Source: Aquisalimonas sp. (GTDB lineage: Bacteria; Pseudomonadota; Gammaproteobacteria; Nitrococcales; Aquisalimonadaceae). From it: a stretch of 64,000 bases of DNA. A model generated the notes under the pieces. That model made no database searches, had not been told where the DNA came from, and saw only the letters and a program-made list of their open reading frames with translations. Positions 1-9,724 of the stretch are shown here, piece after piece (the first letter of the stretch is position 1; each line of letters begins with the position of its first letter). The stretch spans positions 1-64,000 of the forward strand of contig NZ_SKOG01000002.1 of assembly GCF_007120195.1 (NCBI RefSeq), written 5' to 3'. The position numbers and the translations under genes were made by a program.

Positions 1-93
1 AACCACTACACCATGCTTCGCCAGCCGCACGTATCGGTGCTCGCCACGCGGTTGGCTTCCTGTCTGGATGACGTGGCAGTGGTGGCTTCATGA
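1..93 (+). CDS. C-terminal end of a truncated CDS, probably an alpha/beta-hydrolase thioesterase domain of a PKS/NRPS
   Basis: Frame 1 reads NHYTMLRQPHVSVLATRLASCLDDVAVVAS* with the stop at 91-93. The H-Y/F-T/S-M-L...PHV..LA..L pattern is typical of type I thioesterase C-termini. It overlaps the downstream PPTase start (ATGA). Confidence 0.45.
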   Translation, partial: NHYTMLRQPHVSVLATRLASCLDDVAVVAS

Positions 94-902
94 ACGAGTG
101 CATCCCGGCTAGCGACGCCTCCGGGGCTGCCCATCCATGGGGTCGTGCGCCACCACATCCTGCGCTGTCGGGCGCCGACGTCCACCTCTGGTGTGTGGCG
201 TTGGACCGGCCGCCATGGCCCCTTGAGCGACTCGCTCAGACCTTATCTGCGGACGAAAACCACAGGGCGGATGCCTTTGTGTTCGCCGCGGACCAGCGGC
301 GTTTCCTCGCCGCCCGGGGCGTGCTGCGCATGCTCCTTGGCCATTATCTTGACCGTGCGCCCGAGAGCATCGGCTTTGGCTATGGCCCGAATGGCAAGCC
401 CGAGCTCGAGCGGCCCGGGGGTAATCCGCCGGTTTGCTTCAATTACTCCCATTCCCAAGGGCTTGCCCTGTATGCGGTCACGCGCGAAGGGCGAATCGGC
501 GTGGATCTGGAAGCGCTCCGCCCGCTCCCTGATGCCGAGCAGATGGCCCGGCTGTGTTGCTCCTTTCGGGAGCAGCTGGCGCTTGCCGCTGTGCCTGCCG
601 ATCGACGCGCCGAGGCGTTCCTTGGCGCCTGGACGATTAAGGAGGCCTACGTGAAGGCAACCGGCGACGGCCTGGCCGGGCGGCTGGACCGCATCGAGGT
701 CGCTCTGACGTCGGGGGGAGTCCCGGAGTTCCACGCCGCGGACGGCGATCCGGACACAGCCGCGCGCTGGTCCGTGCGATTGCTATCCCCGGCCGCCGGC
801 CATGTGGCGGCCTGCGCCGTGGAGCGCCACGGTTACCGGTTGCGCTGCTGGTCCCTTGATGATTCTGCGGCCGGTTGGACCCTATGGGGCTTGCGGCGCT
901 GA
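90..902 (+). CDS. 4'-phosphopantetheinyl transferase (Sfp/Gsp family)
   Basis: ORF contains GKPEL, FNYSHSQGLALYAV, IGVDLE and FLGAWTIKEAYVKATGDGL motifs. Confidence 0.9.
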   Translation: MNECIPASDASGAAHPWGRAPPHPALSGADVHLWCVALDRPPWPLERLAQTLSADENHRADAFVFAADQRRFLAARGVLRMLLGHYLDRAPESIGFGYGPNGKPELERPGGNPPVCFNYSHSQGLALYAVTREGRIGVDLEALRPLPDAEQMARLCCSFREQLALAAVPADRRAEAFLGAWTIKEAYVKATGDGLAGRLDRIEVALTSGGVPEFHAADGDPDTAARWSVRLLSPAAGHVAACAVERHGYRLRCWSLDDSAAGWTLWGLRR

Positions 903-982
903 GTTCGCCCGTCAACGACGTGCTCCGGCAGGCCTTGGATGCAGCTCGATTGATTGAACGAACGACCGGCAGTTCCGGGTCC

Positions 983-3037
983 TCATCTGCTTTCCTGTTG
1001 TCGCTGCTGGCTGTGGGCGGCGACCAGTTCCTGCTGCAGGTGCGCCGGCGCCTGTTCGTAGTGGCTCAGCGCCATGGCGTAGAAGCCTTCGCCGGCGGTT
1101 TGTGCCTTCAGCCGGTGGTGATAGTCGGTGAGCTCCGGTAGCGGCACCAGGGCTTCGATGACTACCTGCGTGCCGTCGGACACGGTGCGCTGCTCGAGGA
1201 TGCGGCCTCGCATGGCGCTGACCTCCCCGGTGATGGCGCCCACGGCGGTGGCAGGCGCCGTAACGGTCAGGCTCACGATGGGTTCCAGCACCACGGCCCC
1301 GGCCTTGTCAATGGCGTCGAGAAATGCCTTGCGTCCGGCGGTGGTAAAGGCCACTTCCTTGCTGTCCACCGGGTGACTCTTGCCGTCATAGACCGTGACG
1401 CGCACGTCCTGCATGGGGAAACCGGCGATAGCGCCGCTCTCGAGCACCTGGCGCACGCCTTTTTCCACCGCCGGGATAAACTGGCCCGGAATCACACCGC
1501 CTTTGACCTCGTCCACGAATTGAAAGCCCTCGCCGCGCGGCAGGGGGTCCGCGCGCAGGTAGACCTCGCCGAACTGCCCTGCCCCGCCCGTTTGCTTCTT
1601 GTGGCGGAAATGCCCTTCCGCTGCGCTCGAAATGGTCTCGCGGTAGGGAACGCTGGGCGGGCGAGTGTGGACGTCCACATTGAAGGCGCGTTTGAGGCGT
1701 TCCAGCACCACACGCAGGTGCAGCTCACCGTGGCCGTACAGTACCCGCTCGTTGAGCGACGGACGGTACTCGAGGCGCAGGCTGGGATCTTCCGCGGTCA
1801 GGCGCGCCAGCGCGTCCGCAAGCTTCTGTTCGTCGCCATGGCGGCTGGCTTCAATCGCCTGACCCAGCATCGGCGGTGGTGGCGCGGGCTCGCGCAGATG
1901 ATAGTGATCCTCGTCGTGGGAGTCGTGGAGCACGGCGTCGTACTCCAGCTCCTCGACCTTGGTGATGGCGCAGATGTCCCCCGGCACGGCCTCGGATATT
2001 TCCTGGAGCTGCTTGCCCTGTACCGCGTACAAGTGCGTTACCTTGAACGGCTTGCCCTGATTACCCACAAACAGCTGCATCCCCGGACGTACGGTGCCCT
2101 GGTGCACGCGCAGCAACGCGATGCGCCCGGCGTAGGGATCAATCGTCACTTTAAATACGTGCGCCACCACGTGCCTGTCAGGATCAGGCGCCACATTAAC
2201 CGGCTCCGCCGCCTCGCCCTCGCCCATGACGAACGGGGGCGGGTTGCCCTCGGCGGGATTGGGTGTCAGCCGTGCAATTTCGTCCAGGAGCTCGGGTATG
2301 CCGGCACCCGTGTGCGCGGAGGTAAAGCAGACGGGGATCAAGTGGCCCTCACGCAGCGCGCGCTCGAACGGGTCGTGCAACTGTTCCGGCGTGACCTCAC
2401 TGTCACCCTCGAGATACCGCGTCAACAGCGCTTCGTCCATCTCCACGACCTGTTCGATGATATCGCGGTGCGCCGAGGCCACTTCGGAGAAGTCGGTGGG
2501 TCCGCCTTGATCGGTGAAGAAGCAATCCAGCACCTTGCTTCCCCCCTCGGCGGGAAGGTTGATCGGCAGGCATTGCGGGCCGAAGACCTCTCGCAGCGCT
2601 TCCATCAGCGCTGGCCAGTCCCCGCCGGCATCGATGCGGTTGACCACGAGCACACGGCACAGGCGACGCGCCGCGGCGGCTTCCATGGCCCATCGGGTGC
2701 CGACCTCGATACCAACCTGGGCGTTCACCACCACCGCCACCGACTCCACCGCAGGCAGCACCGCCACCGTGCGCCCGAGCAGGTCCGGGGAGCCCGGGGT
2801 GTCAAGCAGGTGGGTGTGGCAGCCACGGTACTCGAAGTGACAGGCCGTGACGTCCAGCGAATGCTGCAGCTCCCGCTCCAACGGGTCGTGGTCGCACACG
2901 GTGCTGCCGCGCGCCAGTTCGCCCATCTGGCGAATGGCGCCGGCGGCCAGCAGCAACCGCTCAGCGAGCAGCGTCTTGCCGCTGCCCTCATGCCCGGCCA
3001 GCGCGATGTTGCGAATGTTGACGCTTTGATCAGTCAT
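983..3037 (-). CDS. Elongation factor G-like GTPase (EF-G paralog, FusA2 type)
   Basis: 684 aa; P-loop GHEGSGKT, DTPGS, domain IV HKKQTGGAGQFG and RGRILEQR motifs of the EF-G family. Confidence 0.88.
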   Translation of the reverse strand: MTDQSVNIRNIALAGHEGSGKTLLAERLLLAAGAIRQMGELARGSTVCDHDPLERELQHSLDVTACHFEYRGCHTHLLDTPGSPDLLGRTVAVLPAVESVAVVVNAQVGIEVGTRWAMEAAAARRLCRVLVVNRIDAGGDWPALMEALREVFGPQCLPINLPAEGGSKVLDCFFTDQGGPTDFSEVASAHRDIIEQVVEMDEALLTRYLEGDSEVTPEQLHDPFERALREGHLIPVCFTSAHTGAGIPELLDEIARLTPNPAEGNPPPFVMGEGEAAEPVNVAPDPDRHVVAHVFKVTIDPYAGRIALLRVHQGTVRPGMQLFVGNQGKPFKVTHLYAVQGKQLQEISEAVPGDICAITKVEELEYDAVLHDSHDEDHYHLREPAPPPPMLGQAIEASRHGDEQKLADALARLTAEDPSLRLEYRPSLNERVLYGHGELHLRVVLERLKRAFNVDVHTRPPSVPYRETISSAAEGHFRHKKQTGGAGQFGEVYLRADPLPRGEGFQFVDEVKGGVIPGQFIPAVEKGVRQVLESGAIAGFPMQDVRVTVYDGKSHPVDSKEVAFTTAGRKAFLDAIDKAGAVVLEPIVSLTVTAPATAVGAITGEVSAMRGRILEQRTVSDGTQVVIEALVPLPELTDYHHRLKAQTAGEGFYAMALSHYEQAPAHLQQELVAAHSQQRQQESR

Positions 3038-3216
3038 GATCGACGCTCCACGTTAGCCAGAGACCCTGATTAACCCTGTGAAGCATTATTGCAGAATGCG
3101 AGGGAGTTACCTCCCGGAGTGAGCGAGGCTGTTACCGGCGAGCTTGGCGAGCGCTGCAGCGCCTGAGCCGAAGTTGGGGGATTGGCACCAGCAACCCGCG
3201 TGCGCCGTGCAGTCGT

Positions 3217-3876
3217 TTATGGGTAGGTCGAAACCAAGCCGAGCCGGATCGCCTCGCGCACCATACCGGCCATATGCCGCAAGCCGAGGCGGCGCATGAT
3301 TTCCGCGCGGTGTGTCTCCACCGTCTTGACACTCACGCCCAGGTGTTCGGCAATTGCCCTTGTGCGATACCCTGTGGCGACCAGTCGCAGGACCTCTTCC
3401 TGGCGAGCGGTCAGCGGCTTTGATGCGCCGTCGGACGAGCCGCTAACAAGAATCGGATCAATGCGATGTCCAGACTCGACGGCCGGGAAGACGAACGGCT
3501 GGCCGGCTGCAGCCAGCCGAATCGCCGATTCGAGATCTTCGGGCTCCGCATTCATGTGGATGAAGCCACAGGCCCCCTCAGCCAGGGTCCGACGGATATA
3601 GGAATCACTGGCGTACACGGACAGGACCACGGTCTGAATCCCCGCGCACAGCTCCTGAAGGCGACCGGTAAGATTCAATCCTCCGAGAGAGGCCAAGGCA
3701 GTATCGACCAGTGCCACATGCGCCGGATGTTCGCCAGCCGCCTGCAGAAGTTCGTGGCTGGACCCGGCCTCGGCAACCACGTCCATCCCAGGGAAGGATT
3801 CAATGAGATGCCTGAGTGCACTTCGCACCAATCGGTGGTCATCGGCGAGCAGAATGCGGGTTGGCTCACTGTCCAT
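3217..3876 (-). CDS. Response regulator, REC + LuxR-type HTH
   Basis: MDSEPTRILLADDHRLVRSAL start; HTH LTARQEEVLRLVATGYRTRAIAEHLGVSVKTVETHRAEIMRRL. The ORF track start at 3996 is probably too far upstream. Confidence 0.85.
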   Translation of the reverse strand: MDSEPTRILLADDHRLVRSALRHLIESFPGMDVVAEAGSSHELLQAAGEHPAHVALVDTALASLGGLNLTGRLQELCAGIQTVVLSVYASDSYIRRTLAEGACGFIHMNAEPEDLESAIRLAAAGQPFVFPAVESGHRIDPILVSGSSDGASKPLTARQEEVLRLVATGYRTRAIAEHLGVSVKTVETHRAEIMRRLGLRHMAGMVREAIRLGLVSTYP

Positions 3877-4147
3877 AATGATGGTGGGACAACGATACCC
3901 AGCTCCGTGAAACGCGTATTTTCCGGCAAGCCATGTTCGACGTGGAACGAGGCCGAACCCTTGCCATCTCCTCCACGGAGAAGGACGACTCGCCAAGAGC
4001 GGGACCCACCTCGGGAGTCGCGAGGCCGAACGTCCAAGCCAAGCCTTCCCCGTGATTCACACGGTACAGGCCTTAGCCCCGCAGCTGCATCAGTGCAAAC
4101 CCATCGGTAAAAACCCTGAGCCGCGGGCCGACGCTACACCGTGTTAC

Positions 4148-4822
4148 TCATCTCGAACACGATAGCACACCCATGCGGACAGCCTCACGTATTAGCGCAT
4201 CGGCATCGTCAACTGCGAGTCGGCGCATAATGTCCTGGCGTTGACGAATGACCGTCCCAACCCCCACCGCGAGATAGTGAGCAATGCTTGTCATGGTAAA
4301 CCCATCGGCCAGAAGCCGGAGGATCCTGTGCGAGCTTGCCTCCAGATTGCCGAGATCAAATATCGATATATCATCGCGTTGCAGGTCATAGGAGAGAACG
4401 GTTCTGAAAATCGATGGGCACAGGAAGACCTCGCCGCTCATGGCATTGTGCAATGCGATCTCGAGATCGGCGGCGCCGGCATCGCGCAGCAGGAACCCGC
4501 AGGCGCCGCTCTCCAGCGCGCTGGTGACATCCTCCACGCTCGGGGTTACCGAAAAGATAACGACCCTGGGGCGTGACGCGCTGTGCTGCAATTGTTGCGT
4601 GACAGCGATCCGCCTCCATCCCGGCAGTTCCGCATCAATCAGCACGGCGTCAATGGGATGGGCCGCTGCGAGCTCGGATATCGCCTCGCGGCTGCCGTTA
4701 CCAGTGAGGACCTCCACGCCCCCGACCCGGTTAAGCATGCACCGCAGGCCCTCGCGGATCAGGCCGCGATCATCGGCGACCAGAACCCTGATCGGTCGAT
4801 CCGCATCATCGCTCGGATGCAT
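4148..4822 (-). CDS. Response regulator-like protein, REC + divergent LuxR-type HTH
   Basis: MHPSDDADRPIRVLVADDRGLIREGL; C-terminal RILRLLADGFTMTSIAHYLAVGVGTVIRQRQDIMRRL. Confidence 0.8.
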   Translation of the reverse strand: MHPSDDADRPIRVLVADDRGLIREGLRCMLNRVGGVEVLTGNGSREAISELAAAHPIDAVLIDAELPGWRRIAVTQQLQHSASRPRVVIFSVTPSVEDVTSALESGACGFLLRDAGAADLEIALHNAMSGEVFLCPSIFRTVLSYDLQRDDISIFDLGNLEASSHRILRLLADGFTMTSIAHYLAVGVGTVIRQRQDIMRRLAVDDADALIREAVRMGVLSCSR

Positions 4823-5013
4823 CGAGCTGGGCTCCTATGCGAGAAGCGAGGTGCTTGGCATTCCATCCCCCGGGCGGGGAATCGTCAATGGGCTAGTATA
4901 TTACCATGGCGCGGCCCCCAGGCGGCGGCAACCGCCGCCGATGCTGACGGGCGTAGGGGCTACGCCCGTCAGCGTTTCCAGTGCCGACGGCAGCGCCGCC
5001 AGGCGACCGTGTC

Positions 5014-5174
5014 GTGCGCCTGCGGCGCGGTTTGTTTGACGGTGCATTACGCTATCGCTAATGGCACCCTACATCCTTCGATTGGCCGTGGTGCCATGGC
5101 ATGGCTGCACGCCGGAACGAGGGCGGGTTAGCGCAGCGTAACCCGCCGTCAAACAAACCGCGCCGCAGGCGCAC
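5014..5174. repeat. Palindromic extragenic repeat (MITE/REP-like), copy 1
   Basis: 29-nt perfect inverted arms: GTGCGCCTGCGGCGCGGTTTGTTTGACGG (5014-5042) and its reverse complement (5146-5174). Similarity continues imperfectly inward. Homologous to the 25.1-25.4 kb repeats. Confidence 0.85.
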
Positions 5175-5288
5175 AGCGACAGCCTGGCATGCGGTCAGCG
5201 TGGCCCGCCTCCGCGCACTTGCCGGGCGCATGCCGGCCCTACGCGGGTGCAGCGCTCCACAACCCCGCTTCAATGCACAAAGCCAAGG

Positions 5289-5846
5289 TTACTCAACGGG
5301 TTGAGACCACTTGATGACCATGCCTTCGACCAGCCCGTAGGCATCAGCGCGCCCTGCAGGCAGCTCCAAAGCGGCCGCTACGGGCTGATTGGCGCGCGTC
5401 AGCGTTCTCTGGTCGGGTGTCATCCGCTCGATGGCGACGATCACGCCGTTGGCATTGATGAAAGCGATGTCCAGCGCAGCGTGGACGTTGTCCATGTGGA
5501 ATGCCGGGCGAGTCGGTTCGGCGAATACGAAGAGGATGGGGTTGACGGCAATGGCCTCCGGGCAGAGGTGTTGCATCCCAGCGGCTCTGTGGGGGCCGGT
5601 GGCGGCAAGCCGAGCGTGGAAAACCGCGGCGGTCTCGCCGCGCTCCGGCTCGGCGTCAGCGACCGTTACCTCCACCCAGGGCATAGCGGCCAGCTCGGGG
5701 GTTTTCTGCACGCACTGGGCTACGGGCCAGTCGACCACCTGGGGATGGGGTGGCGCGGCGTATAGGGCAAAGCCGCCACCCAGGAATACGATCACGAACA
5801 CCAGGGCGCGCCCGCGCCCCCTGCCCTTCCCCCGTGCTGAAGCCAT
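5289..5846 (-). CDS. DUF192 family protein with N-terminal signal/anchor
   Basis: MASARGKGRGRGRALVFVIVFLGGGFALYA followed by a DUF192-like core (FHMDNVHAALDIAFINANGVIVAIERM...ALELPAGRADAYGLVEGMVIKW). Confidence 0.75.
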   Translation of the reverse strand: MASARGKGRGRGRALVFVIVFLGGGFALYAAPPHPQVVDWPVAQCVQKTPELAAMPWVEVTVADAEPERGETAAVFHARLAATGPHRAAGMQHLCPEAIAVNPILFVFAEPTRPAFHMDNVHAALDIAFINANGVIVAIERMTPDQRTLTRANQPVAAALELPAGRADAYGLVEGMVIKWSQPVE

Positions 5847-5854
5847 ATCCTTTT

Positions 5855-7228
5855 CTACCCGAACAGACCCGTGGCGTTCAGGAACACCAGGATCACGGCC
5901 GCCGGGGCAACGAATCGCGTCGCGAACAGCCAGGTCTTGAACACGGCGCTGTCCTGATCTGCACCCAGCTCCGAGACCACGCTGGACAGGCGCATGCGCC
6001 AAGCCACGAAAACCGCAATCAGCAGACCACCCAACGGCAACATGATGTCATTGGAGACAAACTCCAGCGCGTCGAAAATGCCCATCCCCGGCAGGAGCTC
6101 AAAGCCGCTCCAGACGTTCAAGGACAGCCCGCAGGCAATCCCCAGCACCCAGATCAATCCTGTGATCAGGGCGGCCGCCTGCGCACGGTTGCCGCCGGTT
6201 TGCTCCGTCAGGTACGCTGTTGCCGGCTCCAGCAGCGACATGCCGGAGGTCACCGCCGCCACCGAGAGCAGCACAAAGAACAGCAGGCCGAGCCCGTAGC
6301 CGAAGGGAATCTCCCCAAAGACAATCGGCAGGGTCACGAACACCAGGCCAGGGCCCTCGCCCGGCTCCAGGCCTGCGGCGAAAACGATCGGAAAGATGGC
6401 CAGTCCGGCAAGCAGGGCCGTCGCTGTATCCATGCCCACGATCCAGGCGGCACTCTTCGCGATGGATTCCTGCCGCGACAGGTAGGCGCCGTAGACCATG
6501 ATGGCGCCCATGCCCAGGCTCAGTGTGAAGAACGCCTGCCCAAGCGCCGTCAGGATGGTGCCAGCCTCCACTGCAGAGAAGTCGGGCCGAAACATAAAGG
6601 CCATGGCCTCCTGGAACGCGCCGGATGCCGCCATGCCGTAACCGACCAGCAGTATCAGCAGCACGAACAGCAACGGCATCAGGAGCGTTACGGCGCGCTG
6701 CAGACCACGCCGAACCCCCGCGGCGACAATGACGAAGAGAATCAGCATGAACAGCGTGTGCCAAACCACCACCGAGCCTGGGCTAGCGAGCAGCGTGTCG
6801 AAGAGCTCGCTGGCCGCATCGGCGGTGATGCCGCCGAAGCTGCCGAGTAGCGCCTGGAGCACATAGAACAGCGCCCAACCGCCGACCACGCTGTAGAACG
6901 ACAGGATAAAAAAGCCCGCGGCAACGCCGAGCCAGCCGAGTAAAGACCACCGCCGGGAGCGCCCCTCCTCCAGAGAGACCGAGCGCAGGCTGTTGATCGG
7001 GCTGCGTTTACCGCGGCGGCCGATGGTGATCTCCGCAATCATGATGGGTAGCCCCACCAGGAGTATGCAGAGCAAATAGATTATGACGAAGGCGGCGCCG
7101 CCGTTCTCACCGACCAGATAGGGAAAGCGCCAAAGATTCCCTAGCCCCACCGCGGAGCCGGTCGCCGCGAGGATGAAGACCAGACCGCTTGACCACTCGC
7201 CGTGAATAGAGGCACGAGGTACCGCCAT
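5855..7228 (-). CDS. Neurotransmitter:sodium symporter (NSS) family sodium-dependent transporter
   Basis: GLGNLWRFPYLVGENGGAAFVIIYLLCILLVGLPIMIAEITIGRRG is the signature NSS N-terminus. Confidence 0.92.
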   Translation of the reverse strand: MAVPRASIHGEWSSGLVFILAATGSAVGLGNLWRFPYLVGENGGAAFVIIYLLCILLVGLPIMIAEITIGRRGKRSPINSLRSVSLEEGRSRRWSLLGWLGVAAGFFILSFYSVVGGWALFYVLQALLGSFGGITADAASELFDTLLASPGSVVVWHTLFMLILFVIVAAGVRRGLQRAVTLLMPLLFVLLILLVGYGMAASGAFQEAMAFMFRPDFSAVEAGTILTALGQAFFTLSLGMGAIMVYGAYLSRQESIAKSAAWIVGMDTATALLAGLAIFPIVFAAGLEPGEGPGLVFVTLPIVFGEIPFGYGLGLLFFVLLSVAAVTSGMSLLEPATAYLTEQTGGNRAQAAALITGLIWVLGIACGLSLNVWSGFELLPGMGIFDALEFVSNDIMLPLGGLLIAVFVAWRMRLSSVVSELGADQDSAVFKTWLFATRFVAPAAVILVFLNATGLFG

Positions 7229-7465
7229 AGCTTCTTACCTTCTGCCGCATCGAGCGTTGATGATTTAATTCGCAAGACGTAACGCCCGTCTCCCAGCCCG
7301 GAAAGGGCAGTTCAGTCCGTTGCATCCGTTGTCCGAAGCGCCGTCCCCAACCTTCCGCCGGCCTATCCGCGGGGAATCTTCGGCATTGTACTGGCGACAC
7401 CGCCCCAATCAATTCCGCGAGGTGTGTTGGGTGGTGTTGAGCGGGCCGGCGCGCTCCAGCGCGAG

Positions 7466-8887
7466 TTAGGCACGGAGGATTCTCATGGCGTTGGTTCCCC
7501 CAGGAATTCCGGAAAACTCCCCCTTGGTCACGACCACGAGATCGCCCGGTGCCACCAGCCCCGTCTCCTTCAGTGTGCCTACGGCGTCCATGACGACCAT
7601 GGTTGCGTCGTGGTGCATGATATCGAAGGCCACGGGGTAGACGCCGCGGTACAGGGCCGTGCGACGCCGCGTGGCCTCGTGCTGGGTCAGTGCGTAGATG
7701 GGAATGGCCGAGCTGATGCGTGACATCCACAGCGCCGTTGCCCCGGATTCCGTGAGGGCGATAATGGCCTTCACCTCGAGGTGATTCGCCGTATACATCG
7801 CCGCCATGGCGATCGCTTCATCGATCCGGCCAAACTGGGAATCGATCCGGTGAGTGGAGCGCTGTGTCGCGCGCTGGCGTTCCGCGCCCAGGCAAATCCT
7901 GGCCATGGCCTCCACCGTGCGCACCGGATAGGCGCCGGTGGCCGTCTCGGCCGAGAGCATGACCGCATCGGTGCCATCCATAACTGCGTTCGCCACGTCC
8001 ATGACTTCAGCGCGCGTCGGCGTCGGGTGCGTGATCATGGATTCCATCATCTGCGTGGCGGTAATCGCGACACGGTTGTGGTTGCGCGCGGTTGCGATGA
8101 TGCGCTTTTGCACCCCGGGCAATTCGGCATCCCCGATTTCCACACCCAGGTCGCCGCGTGCCACCATGATGACGTCCGAGGCCTCGATAATCGATTCGAT
8201 GGCCTCGACCGCTTCCGCGCGTTCGATTTTGGCGATCACGCTGGCCTGGCTGCCCGCCTCCTCAAGCAGTTGCCGGGCCTCGTGCAGGTCTTCGGCGGCG
8301 CGCGGGAAGGACACCGCCACATAGTCCGCACCGAGTTCAGCGGCGCTCACGATATCAGCGCGGTCCTTGTCAGTCAGAGCCGGGGCAGAGAGCCCGCCGC
8401 CCTGGCGATTGATGCCCTTGTTGTTGGTCAAGCGCCCGCCAAGCTCGACGCGGCAGTGAATGCGGGGGCCCTCGACGCGCTCGACGCTCAGCACGAGCTG
8501 GCCGTCATCGAGCAAAAGGGTATCGCCGGGGTGGACGTCCCGGGGTAACGCCTCATAGGCGACGCCGACACCGGCCTTGGTTCCCGCATCACGGGCCAGT
8601 TCCGGGTCGAGGAAGAAGGAGTCACCGTCGTTGAGCTCCACCGCGCCATTGCTGAAACGCTCGATCCGGATCTTGGGGCCTTGTAGGTCCGCCAGGATGG
8701 CGACGTCCTGCCCCAGGCGACGGGCGGTCTCACGCACGGACCGGGCCGTGCGCGAGTGCCCTTGCGCGTCACCGTGGGAGAAGTTCAGGCGCACGACCGA
8801 GACGCCGGCCTGGATGATTCCCTCGAGGACGCCGGGTTTCTCCGTCGCTGGCCCAAGCGTTGCCACGATCTTTGTTCTTCTCGGCAT
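7466..8887 (-). CDS. pyk: Pyruvate kinase
   Basis: [39 protein letters not shown]...[12 protein letters not shown]...[12 protein letters not shown]...[10 protein letters not shown]. Start reassigned to the ATG at 8887. Confidence 0.95.
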   Translation of the reverse strand: MPRRTKIVATLGPATEKPGVLEGIIQAGVSVVRLNFSHGDAQGHSRTARSVRETARRLGQDVAILADLQGPKIRIERFSNGAVELNDGDSFFLDPELARDAGTKAGVGVAYEALPRDVHPGDTLLLDDGQLVLSVERVEGPRIHCRVELGGRLTNNKGINRQGGGLSAPALTDKDRADIVSAAELGADYVAVSFPRAAEDLHEARQLLEEAGSQASVIAKIERAEAVEAIESIIEASDVIMVARGDLGVEIGDAELPGVQKRIIATARNHNRVAITATQMMESMITHPTPTRAEVMDVANAVMDGTDAVMLSAETATGAYPVRTVEAMARICLGAERQRATQRSTHRIDSQFGRIDEAIAMAAMYTANHLEVKAIIALTESGATALWMSRISSAIPIYALTQHEATRRRTALYRGVYPVAFDIMHHDATMVVMDAVGTLKETGLVAPGDLVVVTKGEFSGIPGGTNAMRILRA

Positions 8888-8888
8888 G

Positions 8889-9485
8889 TCAGCCCTCACT
8901 GGGTCGAGGTTTCCGTAACGCCACCAGCATGGCGCGATCCCGGAAACCGCAAAAGGGGTCACCGAGTTGTCGTTCCTCGCGGTAGACAATGGGTGACAGG
9001 GTATGGAACAGCTGCAACAGCTCTCCGTCCTCGAGCAGGAACGCGGGGTTGGATGGGCCACCGGAGCTGCAGCGGTGCCGACAGTGGGTTTGGTAGAACA
9101 GCAGCCCACCGGGGCGCAGGGCGGCGGCGATAGCCGGGCAGAGCTCGCGGTGCAGAAAGCCGGAGACGACAATGACTTCGAAGCTCTCTGGCGCGGGCGG
9201 GTGAGCGACGACGTCTCGGGTGATCGCGGTGACTGGAAGCTTGGTCTCGCGGGCATAGCCCCGCACAAGGGCGACGGCGACCCTTGAGAGGTCCCAGGCC
9301 TGAGTGTCCAGGCCTTGTCGCGCCAACACAAAGGCATTGCCGCCCAGTCCGGCGGCCACATCCAGCGCCGCGCCCCGCCCTGGCAGCAAATGGCGGTTCT
9401 CGGTGAGAACCTCGGCGGCCCGCGCATCCAGCGGGCTGGCGGCGCTGTAGCAGGTATCCCATTTCTCGCGTAACCTGGATGTCAT
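8889..9485 (-). CDS. Class I SAM-dependent methyltransferase (TehB-like)
   Basis: [15 protein letters not shown]...[35 protein letters not shown] (motif I). The ORF track start runs into the tRNA. Confidence 0.8.
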   Translation of the reverse strand: MTSRLREKWDTCYSAASPLDARAAEVLTENRHLLPGRGAALDVAAGLGGNAFVLARQGLDTQAWDLSRVAVALVRGYARETKLPVTAITRDVVAHPPAPESFEVIVVSGFLHRELCPAIAAALRPGGLLFYQTHCRHRCSSGGPSNPAFLLEDGELLQLFHTLSPIVYREERQLGDPFCGFRDRAMLVALRKPRPSEG

Positions 9486-9511
9486 CACGCCATGGCCGCT
9501 GGCTGACCCAA

Positions 9512-9598
9512 TGGTGCGGGTGGCCGGACTCGAACCGGCACGGGCATAAGCCCAGCAGATTTTAAGTCTGCTATGTCTACCTGTTCCATCACACCCGC
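9512..9598 (-). tRNA. tRNA-Leu (anticodon TAA), CCA encoded
   Basis: Minus strand GCGGGTGTGATGGAACAGGTAGACATAGCAGACTTAAAATCTGCTGGG...CCGGTTCGAGTCCGGCCACCCGCACCA; the acceptor stem pairs. Confidence 0.95.
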
Positions 9599-9674
9599 GG
9601 TGTCTGCAAGAGGATGCGGATATCCGAACGCTGCCCAATGACCGAAATCCGGTGTGCGGTGACAGCAGTGGCAA

Positions 9675-9724
9675 GGATGGAAGCTCGGGCCGCAGCCGAA
9701 CCGATGTGCCCGGGTTTGCGGCCC
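9675..9724 (-). pseudogene. Degenerate tRNA-Cys 3' half (anticodon loop to CCA), att-like remnant
   Basis: Ungapped alignment to 11765-11814 (3' half and flank of the intact tRNA-Cys) gives 40/50 identities by hand count. TCGGTTCG, GCCCGAGC and the terminal CCA are retained. Similarity fades 5' of the anticodon loop. Confidence 0.75.

Noticed and set aside
1373-3073. 566-aa plus-strand ORF opposite the EF-G-like gene
   Set aside because: Antisense shadow ORF in high-GC coding DNA; His/Arg/Gln-rich composition, no motifs, and the minus-strand EF-G reading is unambiguous.
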